Assembly (NCBI RefSeq): GCF_963675165.1
Contig: NC_087380.1
Location: forward strand, 5,340,071 to 5,404,070
DNA from: Halichondria panicea
Lineage: Eukaryota > Porifera > Demospongiae > Suberitida > Halichondriidae
DNA length: 64,000 nucleotides
Direction: 5' to 3'
Shown here: positions 47,252 through 57,236 of the stretch, piece after piece
How the letters are laid out: every line of letters starts with the position of its first letter
Position numbering within the stretch: position 1 is the first letter of the stretch
The notes under the pieces: generated by a model
Seen by the model: only the letters and a program-made list of their open reading frames with translations
The model's database searches: none
What the model was told of the DNA's origin: nothing
Program-made: the position numbers and the translations under genes

Positions 47252-49550
47252 ATGTTGACAGTTCGGAAACGCACTTCTTGCAAACATACTTTTTAGATGC
47301 CTTGTTTGCCCTATTATATATGGGGTGCAGTCTGTCTCTGCATTGGCATGAGCTCGAGATTCGCATTTTGTACATACAGCTGTGTACGTAGTTGTGTACG
47401 TTCCAGGTTCATTGGTTAACTGTTTACAAACAGTACATGTTCGGCACTTTTTACAGAGGTAGTTCTTAGATGTCTTAGCATAACGGGTACACTTTTTGTT
47501 AGCATGGGCACGGGAACTGCATTGCATGCATTTGACTACGCAAGTGGGTCCAGTTTATTCTCCACACACTGTACAGTCAAGTTCGTGTGACTCAACGATG
47601 GTTGGAGTTGCAGTTGAAGGCTGTAGCAAAGCAACGTCTTTCTCTGGTACATGACTATAATTATATAAAACCACAATTATCAATTTGTATGCACGCAGTG
47701 TATTGTCAAATGTAATGGCTTATCTTTCAAAGAGCGCTTTGGGCTTCATAGATTTTATTCTTGATTTAGAATGTTCTGTGATTGGTGTTTCCTGAGATTT
47801 GTTGGGTATTGCTGAGCTAGAACCTTCTTCTGTGATTAGTGTTTCCTCAGATTTGTTAAGTATTGCCGAGCTAGAACCTTTCTCAATACTGTGTTCACGC
47901 TTTTCACGCTTGTCATTTTCCTGAAGAAGATAAATGGAAACAGCACAATTAAAGCTTTCATCCCATGCACCTGTCTCAGATCATTGGTCTAAATGAGCCA
48001 TACCAATTCCTCTTAGTAGCAGTTCTTTTCTTCTTTTCGTAATTATAAATGGCCCTCATGGATTGATTAACTGTTATTAGTAAATAATTGTTTTTTGTGG
48101 AACTCTCTACCTAGCCATGTTATACCTTAACGACCTCTCATTATGCCTCGGTGCACATGCGCAAGCAAGGTATACGGTAGTGTGTGTGTGTGTGTGTGTG
48201 TGGACTGCTACAGCTGCTCAAGGATCAATGAAGTGCAAGTAAGAGTTTCTATAGGCTTCTAGGGATTTTAATTCGTGGATTTGCAAAGTTCTCAAGTTAC
48301 GCCTAGTTTTGCTTACTTGGAATGCCGAAGAGCACGTAGTCAAACTTGTTTACCGAGTGTTGCTACTCTACTTAGTAGTTAGCTCTGCACTAGAACGCTA
48401 GCTATTGGTAGCTGCAAGAGTGAGAAGAGAGCTGCAAGGCTCTGCTGATGCAGCCATTCATTTTAGACTTAAACTTTTGGCATCGATCGTTTTTAACAAC
48501 AATAACGGTCAATCATTGTTGCATGCATGTTCATCATGTGTATAATTTAGTAGCTTTATGTTATGTAGTTTTGGCATCTCCACCGAGGCATCAGCACCTG
48601 CGGTGCTTTCATTTCATGTATTTGTATTTGTATTTGTGTTCTTGGGAGCACCCTTGAGAGGCCTACTTGCTGGATTCAATTCAATACCAAACGTGAGACT
48701 GACCATTTTTTAGCAACTAATCCCAATTAAATTTTAATTCTACATGCATGGCCTCAACTGAAGGACATCAATACTGTATATCTGCTATGATTACCATGAC
48801 TGATTAAGTAGATGTCTGCATCAAATTCCATGTAACATGTATGACAACTCAGGTAAGAACCTTCTCCTTTTGTTTGTGCCATAGTACTGTTTTTCTTGCT
48901 TCTGTGGTGAGGCACTTGGAAAACACCAACAGTCTTACGCGGCATGTCTTTTTCAGACTTTAGCCCGAGTGTATCAAATGATCTCACCATATGAGTCGCC
49001 AGTCAACACCACATCGTAATTGCATGTGCTTCCCGGTATCTGCACAGTTGTCAGAATACTTGTTGCATTACAATCGATATCCTTTTGGAAACTGGGACTT
49101 TTACCAACTTCTACAGTTGATCGTTGAGGTAGATCTTTTAATCTAGGGTGTTTTCGTCCAGGTGCATTTTTTTGAAACCAAAGATTAGGGCTATCACTTT
49201 CTGCACCGCTGTACTCCACTCCTTTTTCGTATTCATTTTTGCATTTAGGAACTTGCTTGTACAAACTTGCGGCCTCTGTGGTTATGATGGGACAGCAGAC
49301 AGTGAACTTTTCACCCGACTTAGTTTCTTTGCTTCCAGTACCTAAAAGTGCATTAATTCCTCCATGATGGTCGGCATCGGGATGAGTATTGACAATCGAG
49401 TCAAGCATTATCTGTCGATAGGTGCGATCTTTCCATGTTTTCCCCCCTGACGATGTAGACTTTGGTGCTTTAGATATGCAATTGTTCTTGTCCAGAGCTG
49501 TTGTCAGATTAGATTTTTGTCCTCGGCCACCATCGACTTTTTGGGTGACT
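47252..49550 (-). pseudogene. decayed metallo-beta-lactamase / zinc-finger gene related to the one at 24 kb
   Basis: Reading on the minus strand, 49550-48754 matches the beta-lactamase exon at 24477-25465: KVDGGRGQ, IVNTHPDADHHGGINALL, TSILTTVQIPGS and VVLTGDSYGEII, then after a frame change VGVFQVPHHRSKKNS and IYLISHG. HHGS has become HHRS, and the downstream metal-site His region is lost. 47940-47720 reads two copies of a GSSSAI(L/P)NKS repeat. 47660-47252 gives Cys-rich fingers (CTVCGE, CMQCSSRAHANKKC, YLCKKCRTC, CTKCESRAHA, YVCKKCVSELST) with one stop and one frameshift. A dispersed repeat (48144-48620) is inserted in the middle, and no OTU-like part is seen. Confidence 0.7.
48144..48620. 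repeat. dispersed repeat, copy 2
   Basis: Similar to 1487-2110. It contains a GT microsatellite (48180-48202) where copy 1 has only a short GT-rich patch, and lacks the 58-bp hairpin present in copy 1. It interrupts the decayed minus-strand gene. Confidence 0.7.
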
Positions 49551-49656
49551 CTACACAGAGGTATAAATAACAGTCGGTCATCGGTCAATTTCCGAGCAAT
49601 TAGCCTATTTGACCGGCCATTTAGCTACTTGCTCGGTCATAGTTGGGCGTGGCCCA

Positions 49657-49682
49657 CCCTGGACGCGAACGTAGGGTTGGGC
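49657..49682 (+). repeat. left terminal inverted repeat, outer part
   Basis: CCCTGGACGCGAACGTAGGG plus TTGGGC, the inverse of 57005-57030. The last nine bases, GGGTTGGGC, are duplicated at 50447-50455 by the first nested insertion. Confidence 0.85.
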
Positions 49683-50446
49683 TAGCCTCTACACAGGCTC
49701 TCCTTTTTCTGTTCTTTATCACAATCGTTCAATAAGATAAAATACTGTCTTAATCGTTCAATGAGATAAAATACGGTATTAATTGGAGGAATAAAGAAAG
49801 AAATAGACGTAGAGTTAGGAAAAAGGAGAGCCTGTATGGGGAAGTCGTGTGAGGGTAGAAGGGTGGTAGAAGGGTGAAAATGAGCGTGGGCATACTGAGC
49901 TAGAGATGTTGGACTGCCCACGCAGATATCTATGACTAATAAAACTTTGCCTGCAGCAAGCTGGACATGGACTTGGAACTGAAAGTTTGCAAGCACTATA
50001 GCTAGCTATATACCTTAGGCTTAGCTAGATGATCTACTAGTCTAGATTGTGTGTTCAGATTCTATCAGACTATTACCTTTTCTTGTGTCTTTCTACATGC
50101 TAGTATAGATCAAGAATAGCTTAGTCATCATTATCATATAGCAGGTAGCTACTGCCACCAGAGCTGGCCACGCTGGTTCTCTGATCTGACTTGCAGCACA
50201 GCTTGGGTGCAGTGGTTGTCTCAGTACAACTCTGAATGTGTGGGAGAATACCTTACGTCATGATTGTGGGCTACATATCGCCCACGTTCATAAAAATCCT
50301 TGTGGATCACGCGATTTCCCAAACCAGGCCTTACTTTTCTTAACTGTACGCCCATTTCTTTCTTTGCTGCCTCACTATGTCTTTCTTGTGATTTATGGAT
50401 GAACAGTGACAACAGCAAGAAAAAGTAAGGCCTGGGAACGAGGCTA
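49683..50446. mobile_element. nested Mutator-like element 1 in the left terminal repeat
   Basis: A 764-bp element with ends TAGCCTCTACACAGGC and GCCTGGGAACGAGGCTA, flanked by 9-bp duplications GGGTTGGGC (49674-49682 and 50447-50455). Related copies are at 40327 and 45090. No transposase seen. Confidence 0.8.
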
Positions 50447-50456
50447 GGGTTGGGCA

Positions 50457-51539
50457 TAGCCTCGATCCCAGGCCGAGTTTTCGCTTTTATAACGGTTAGG
50501 CGAACAACTGGGCCTGGTACTAGTTGTCTGCGCATGCGTCAGTCGTTTGTCAGATTCTGACGAATGGATATTCTCGTTCACTTTCGTGACATTTATATTC
50601 GTGTACTATCGTGTACTAGAAGTCAGTTCCCGTTTTATCATTATTGGAATCGATTGGAATGGCTCTTAGCTGAAGCTTCTCTCTTCTCTGAAGCTTATTC
50701 TGAAGACTGAACAACAAGGGAAGAGGTATAAAGCTTTGTCAAGCTTGTTAAGGTCAGATATTTTTGTGTGGGCCCTATGGCCGGCTATGCTATCAAGTCT
50801 TGTTCATGTTTGGCAAGAATGTAGGTAGACTATAGTTTCATCTATGGTGGATCAAGTGAAGAGTGTGAGCTAGAGAACTTGGTGCTGCCATCATCAGCTC
50901 GTTGACAATGACACTATAACCGAGAAATTTAATATGTATAGATCTACACGTATTTAAAATGTCTACTTCTCTGTACAGGAGCAATGGCTAATATCCAACT
51001 ATCCCAACAGTGCTCCTCTTGGCTATACTAACGGACGAGACTGGACAGTTTGAGGTAAGGGTTTAACCGTCTTTGGTTTCTTTTAATATTGTCCTATACT
51101 CACAGACACAGGACTGGAGTATGACCTGCTCATTTGAGCGTTGCTGGGTAGCTCAGAGACATCAAGAGAATCTACGTTTTCTCAAGCAATGAGTTACGAG
51201 TTGGGGCCTAGAATCAGAGAAGTCCAGCAGCCTGCTAAATTTTTTTGAAACGTAATTTGAAGGCATTCAATCATCCTGAAGTTGCCCTGGGTCACTGTAA
51301 TTGTGCTGCAGCACAACTGGCAACTCCCCAGGCCTTTGTGAAGCAGCTCCCTATGTGCATCTTTTGTGTACTCACTCTGTGCATTTTCTGTGTACAAATT
51401 TCTATTATTGATTTATTAAATATTTTTGCCGACCACAAATATACAATGAAAATTTGACGCATGCGCAGACAACTAGTACCAGGCCCAGTTGTTCGCCTAA
51501 CCGTTATAAAAGCGAAAACTCGGCCTGGGATCGAGGCTA
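50457..51539. mobile_element. nested Mutator-like element 2 (second copy of the 247-1321 element)
   Basis: A 1083-bp element nearly identical to 247-1321, with the same roughly 80-bp inverted ends. Flanked by GGTTGGGCA at 50448-50456 and 51540-51548, a perfect 9-bp duplication. It inserted one base to the right of the site used by nested element 1, in or next to the duplicated target. Confidence 0.88.
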
Positions 51540-51574
51540 GGTTGGGCACCACTGCAATGTAAGGTTTGTTCCAC
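51540..51574 (+). repeat. left terminal inverted repeat, inner part
   Basis: GGTTGGGCACCACTGCAATG to TTGTTCCAC completes the left terminal repeat after the two nested insertions. Together with 49657-49682 it is the exact inverse of 56978-57030. Confidence 0.85.
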
Positions 51575-51754
51575 TGCAGAAATTTTGCAGCCCAATCAGA
51601 TTGCAGCGTTCCAAGTGTTTGTTATTGTTCACAAAGGTGTGGAATTCACACCTTGAGCATGCTCACAGCATAAATTGTAGAGCAAGAACTAGAGCTGCGC
51701 TGTCACTGTGAATGAGCAAGAACTAGCTAGAGCTGCACTACATATACCACTGTA

Positions 51755-53215
51755 ATGAGCTCAAAAACCATCAAAGAAGCTGTTACAGCAGCTGGAAGAA
51801 TGCTTGGCTATGATAAAATAAGGCCACATCAACTCCAAGTTATTGAGGCATTTGTGAAGGGCCAGGATGTGTTTGGCATATTGCCTACTGGCTATGGCAA
51901 GAGCTTCTGCTATGCCAGCCTTCCAGCCATCTTTGACCAACTTCTTGGAAAGCCTGGCACCACCATTGTACTGGTTGTTTCTCCTCTCACTGCAATCATC
52001 AAAGACCAGGTGCAGTGAATAAATAATTATTAGCAATTCTATACAGCTCTAGGTATACAATGTATTTAAGGATGTTACTTTAATGTGTAGGTGGCTAGCT
52101 ATTCGTCCAGAGGGATATCTGCTGGTTACTATACAGGAGATTCTGATAAACAAATGAAAGATGCTGTTTTGAGAGGTGACTACCAGCTTGTATATACATC
52201 ACTCCAGAACTACTCATAGGTAGTAATGTTTGTCGAAAGATGTTGACAGGAGAAGTGTACGAACAACGGCTGAAAGCGTTTGTGGTGGATGAGGCGCACA
52301 CAGTTAAAAAGTGGTATGCTAACACTGCTATAATATTATTATTATTAATTTTACAATTATTTTATGCAATGCAGGGGGCAGACTTTTCGCAGAGTAATGG
52401 AGAGATTGGGAGAAATCAGAAGTTTGTTGCCACCTAGTGTGAGAGTAATGGCTCTGACTGCCACTGCAACAAACGCAGTACGATGTTCGGTCACCTGTAC
52501 TCTAAGGATGGACAAGCCTGTCGTTGTTGCATTATCTTCTTGTAAGGCAAACCTGGTGTACAACGTTGGAAAGTACACCACAGTGGTAGAAACCTTCAAA
52601 CCTTTGTTAACACGTATAAGGAATGACAGAGATAAATGCCCAAGAACAATTGTGTACTGCCAATCGTATAATATGTGTGCCAATATTTACATATATTTGT
52701 CTAGAGGTTTGAGTTGCGAATTGACTGAACCAGTGGATGCTCCTAATATTGCCAAATTTCGATTGGTAGACATGTTCACAAGTGTAACTGATCAGGCTCA
52801 CAAAGATACTACAATATCTCTGTTCACAAAACCCAGCCAGTTGCGTGTCGTTATTGCCACAGTGGCATTTGGCTTGGGCATCGACTGTCCGGATGTACGA
52901 GAGATCATCCACGTTGGAGTTCCAGAGGATATTGAATCGTACATTCAGGAGACTGGTCGTGCTGGAAGGGATGGAAAACCCTCATTGGCAATTCTACTCA
53001 AAGCAAGAGTGTACCATGCATGTGAAGAAGGAATCAAGGAATATGTAGATAATGATTGTCAGTGTAGGAGAGACCTTCTCTTTAAATCAATGGATAACTA
53101 TAAACATAGACAAATAGACAGTAGTAGACAGTGTCTTTGTTGTGACGTATGTGCTTTGATTTGTACGTGTGGCTGTTGCTCCAGAAACCTCTCTTCATTT
53201 GTTTTTTTAGGTTAA
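51755..53215 (+). pseudogene. RecQ-like DNA helicase carried by the transposon, frameshifted
   Basis: Exons 51755-52009, 52091-52313 and 52375-53215. Motifs in order: LPTGYGKSFCYASLP (Walker A), SPLTAIIKDQ, YITPELL, VVDEAHTVKKW (DEAH), [37 protein letters not shown], then [15 protein letters not shown] (motif VI), and a Cys-rich zinc-binding tail ([16 protein letters not shown]). RQC and HRDC domains are absent, so it is a minimal RecQ core. Exon 2 is one base out of phase. The surplus fits a 2-bp TA insertion in the TATATA run at about 52190-52196, just before the PELL motif. Apart from this the frame is intact. It lies tail to tail with the DUF6589 gene. Confidence 0.8.
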
Positions 53216-53350
53216 ATTTTCATAATTGATTATTGAATGACATCGTGAATGGGAGTGATAATCGTTAATTAGTTTTAATTAATTATGGAATGACATGTGA
53301 ATGGGAGTGATAATCATTAGATACAAATAGTAATGCATGCAGTTGAAAAA

Positions 53351-56300
53351 TTACAGTAAAGTTAATCGGCTAACCATCCAATCAAGTAAATCTTTGTTAG
53401 AGGCAGTTGAAAATAAATCTTTGGGGTTCTTGAAATGTTTAAGCTTTCTACCAGGTTCGATAGAGAATACCTCATGCTTCATTAACTGCTCAACGATAGT
53501 GTATACGTCTTTTTCAGCAGATGGCTTCCGGTATTTGCTAGAAGTTGATGGCACTGAGTTTTCTTCATCAAACATTTCCATCAGTGGAGCTAGTGTTCCA
53601 ATCGCTCGTCCAACCCTCGAGATTGAACGCATAGTCTTGTTAGACTTCAAGTTATGAATTGCACCTTTCGCTATACGATTCAAGTGCTCCATATGAAGGT
53701 CAAGTGGAATATTTCTTCCTGGAATACCGCGGACATTTACAAAGCGACCCAAAATTAACTGATTGGACAGTCGTGACGATAATGCATACAAATGTTGGTG
53801 AAGGAAATGAAGAGCTTCGCAAGAGTAATTGGTAGAATGTGCTGCACGAAAAATCGGAAGAAAATAACGCCAGCATCGAAACACTCGTTCTCCGTCACCC
53901 TCCCTGATAGCGTCTGCAAATTCCATATACAACACCCCGATTCTCAACAGCTGGATTGAGTAGCTCGAAATACAATCGCTATCGTTTTGGACATAGTCCT
54001 CAGAACTAGAGTTGTGGGAAAGGGATATGTATTTTTTGTATACCTTCAGGCACAGGTCGTGTAAGCATGCCTTCCTCTCATGCCTAGGTTTCATCCATAG
54101 ATTTTCTGCATCCTGAATCACACGTTCGCTTGGGGTATCACTCACCGATTTCATATCAAATGTTGGAAGAGCTGCTGCAACAATCTGGCTTTGTGTGACA
54201 GTCTCAATAAAATCTTCACATGCATTGAAATCTTTTTTTACATCTGTTGGAACATTTGTGCGATTCAGTCGGTTGCGTACATTGTACAGACTACCAATAG
54301 TATCTGTTGCCGATCGAGAAGAGAAGTAGTATTTCCATATTATCTGTGTGTGAAAAATTGTATGAGGTCATGCACACATGTTTTAGTTCAGTTACTTATA
54401 CCGATAGAACTCTCAGTTTCGTGTGCCAGTCAGCAGACACCGGTACCAATCCTTCATATCTATTGGACGGTGAGTCAGCATTGATCTTGAATTTCTGGGC
54501 ACCTCTTGCTCTCGCAGCTGTTAGGTAGTCCCCATGAAGGATGATCGGGAAAGACCTAGCCTCTTGAATATCAATGTGCTCGTTAAGACTTGGTACAAAT
54601 ACTGCACGGGACGATTCAATCATTGGAACATAATTGTGTATTGTGGCCATGATCTCAACCATTTCATCACCCTTGTTCTCATTTTTGGGAATAATAGACA
54701 TCGGTACCTATATAATTGAATTGCTATAACTTTTTAATGCCATATAACGTACCCACTCAGATGGTTGACTCAGCTCATGGTAGTACTTATGCTCAATGTG
54801 CCAATCTATTGCTCCGTCAAATGATTGCTTGAAGTATGGTATGTTGTTGCAGAGGACTCGGGATATCATCGTACAGATATTCTCTTGTAGTGCTGTGTCA
54901 TCCTCATATGTTGGGAGGAGTGACAACGCCCTTGTTTGAGATCAGCCTGTGAGCACTTAAAGGGCTCTTCTCCCATTCCACTGAAGTCGATCCTGTCCTT
55001 AACGGCATAATAGTGGAAGTAGTGGAGTGACTTTGTTCCAGAAGGTTTGTCCGTTCTGAAATACCGCTGTTTGATATTCTTGTCGATGTTGTCTCCACAT
55101 AGATGGAACATGGGCACTGTATATATAATTATAGTTGAACGTTGGTATCAGAATAATTGTTTGGTGTATACCTGTATCAACTAATGATTGGTCAGCAGTA
55201 GCTTTGTGTCTGACTGGAGTGGCTATTCCTGCATGTGCATAAGTTTAGAGTACATGTATGTGACAACAGTGCAAATACATGACTGAGTGCAAATACATGA
55301 CTGTGCAACTGTGTGATGACTATGCATGACTGTGCATGTGTTGACTGGATAGAAAACATGACTGGGCGGGCATAGTAAACCAACCTAGGTTGTGAGATTG
55401 ATTTCTATCAGTGCTTTCAACCTCATCAGCAGAAGAGTCACTACCAGAATCTTCTGAAAATACTTCTTCATCAGAAGTGACAGGAGAAATATTTTGGACG
55501 GAAGCATCTGAATCTTGTGCACCTGTGTCGCTCTCTGAGTCTGAGTCCGAGTCCGAGTCATCAGAAGAGGAGAAACAATCGAGGTGTTTAAGATCCTCCG
55601 CTAGAATTGATTGTGCTCCTGGATCAATGTGATGCCTCCCCTATAATCATACATGAATAATTATAGGTATATAAAGCAAAATGTACACTTACGACAGTGT
55701 TAGAAGATCTCAGCAAATCCAACAAGTCATCTCTCCATTTCTTAGACTTTTCATCAAAGGCAACACCCACTCTATCCAGTAGACGAATAAGGCTGGTGTG
55801 AGATATTGTCAGGTTCAGCCTTTGTAGACGACTGAATGTCTATAAAAGTTTAGCAGTTTTTACAGAATGAAGTGAAAAAAATGGCACCAATTTATACCTC
55901 TTTTGATGAATGACCAGCATACATGATGAGTGAGAGCATCTTCGCAATAAGATTCATCCTTTGGTTTCTGTTCCGTGCAAGAAGTGCAACACACAGTCCA
56001 ACTACGGCATCAAAGTTAGGCCTGTTTCGATGTTGTGTACCAGTTGACTCCAATAACAATTTTAGAGTTGGTGTGTATTTGACCAACTCAGGCGTAAAAG
56101 TCATCCACTTGAATGATTTCAGTAGTGACGGATCAGTTTGCTGAAGAATGGAGTTGGTATGGTTTGAGCACAGCGCTTTTATTTCACCACAGATCTCCTT
56201 ACAAATCAGCTTCAAAATATTTTTCCTAATAGATTCATCTTTTAGGCATTCGATTGCAATTTTATTCTTGCTTCGTCGTGCTATCGCTTTTTTCCCAGAT

Positions 56301-56848
56301 GCTTTCGATTGGGAGTTAACTTGAAACTCCTAGGTCTCTTATAGGTAAGTCGAATCTAATGCATATGGAATAAACAGCAATGGTATATATATAACTATAT
56401 TGTTATACTTATATACGGAAACTGAGGGTGAGCTACTCGCTTCATCTTCATCTTTGTCATCTTGAAGAGGTTGAATGGCTGAATCTGTAGCAATCTTTCG
56501 TCGCTTTATTATTGGTTCTGGTTCTTGTGCTTCCTGGCAGAGTTGGCTTTCAACTGACTTAGCGAGGTTATTTTTCAAGATAGAGACAAGCTTGAAGTGC
56601 CTTTCAAACCCAGAGAAACATTTCCTACACATTTTTTCATTGTCTACATTCATCCTTGCCATGTTCTCTGCACACAATTCTTTATCCTCTGAGTCTCAAT
56701 CCAAGTTTGCAAGCATTGATCTCCATGAATAAAGCACTTTCCTTGCACCTTTATTTTGTAGAGCTCTTCTGTCATCTTTCCTGGCAGCTAGGTCTTGGGC
56801 ACAACCCAAACAGAGAATTGCAGCATCATTAACTTGCATTTGAGCCAT
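53351..56848 (-). pseudogene. DUF6589-family protein gene with N-terminal zinc finger, damaged
   Basis: Exons on the minus strand (approximate): 56848-56417, 56337-55898, 55839-55693, 55640-55385, 55233-55174, 55117-54758 and 54713-53351, the last with a further intron near 54400-54340. A ZAD-like finger (CLGC...MCRKCFSGF) is followed by KEICGEIKALC and an acidic Ser/Asp stretch. Then come motifs I associate with DUF6589: HLCGDNIDKNIKQRYFRTD, KSLHYFHYYAVKDRIDFSG, WHIEHKYYHELSQ, IILHGDYLTAARARG, then NIPLDLHMEHLNRIAKGAI and GRAIGTLAPLMEMFDEE. Damage: an in-frame TGA near 56697 and a frameshift near 54920. The family is uncharacterised to my knowledge. Its place inside terminal repeats, with no other candidate, suggests it encodes the transposase. 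Confidence 0.72.
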
Positions 56849-56977
56849 TATTGCAGCTTGCAAATCAAAGCAAATCAAAGCACAGTGGAATTGCCTGCTT
56901 GTGGTAGAATTCTAGCTGAGCCATGCGGTTCTGCACACTTAAGCTTAATTATATTCATAAGCATGCGTTAAGTACCG

Positions 56978-57030
56978 GTGGAACAAACCTTACATTGCAG
57001 TGGTGCCCAACCCTACGTTCGCGTCCAGGG
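56978..57030 (-). repeat. right terminal inverted repeat (53 bp)
   Basis: GTGGAACAAACCTTACATTG to GTTCGCGTCCAGGG. This exactly matches the reconstituted left repeat in inverse orientation. Confidence 0.88.
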
Positions 57031-57236
57031 CAGGGGGTTCGCATGGTTAGCACTGGATAATAGTAGTCTTAAGGTCAGCATGTAAGCTGCAAAGCATGCA
57101 GTAGTGACTATTGACTATAGTCTATACCGAGTTTAATCTAAAGTAGCGAGCTCTTTTATCTATGGGTGCACTGAGCTAGCTCCGCAGAATCAGGTAGATC
57201 TAGATCTATATTCTATAGCTAGCTAGCTGGCCGGCC

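Larger units (their letters stand above)
49657..57030. mobile_element. composite DNA transposon with RecQ-like helicase and DUF6589 gene
   Basis: Bounded by perfect 53-bp terminal inverted repeats: the right repeat is 56978-57030 (ending GTTCGCGTCCAGGG). The left repeat is 49657-49682 continued at 51540-51574, split by two nested insertions. Without these insertions the element would be about 5.5 kb. It holds two converging genes, a helicase (51755-53215, plus) and a DUF6589 gene (53351-56848, minus), with 135 bp between their ends. Flanks are GGCCCA before and CAGGGG after, so at best a 2-bp CA duplication is seen. All genes carry disabling changes, so this copy is dead. Confidence 0.75.
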
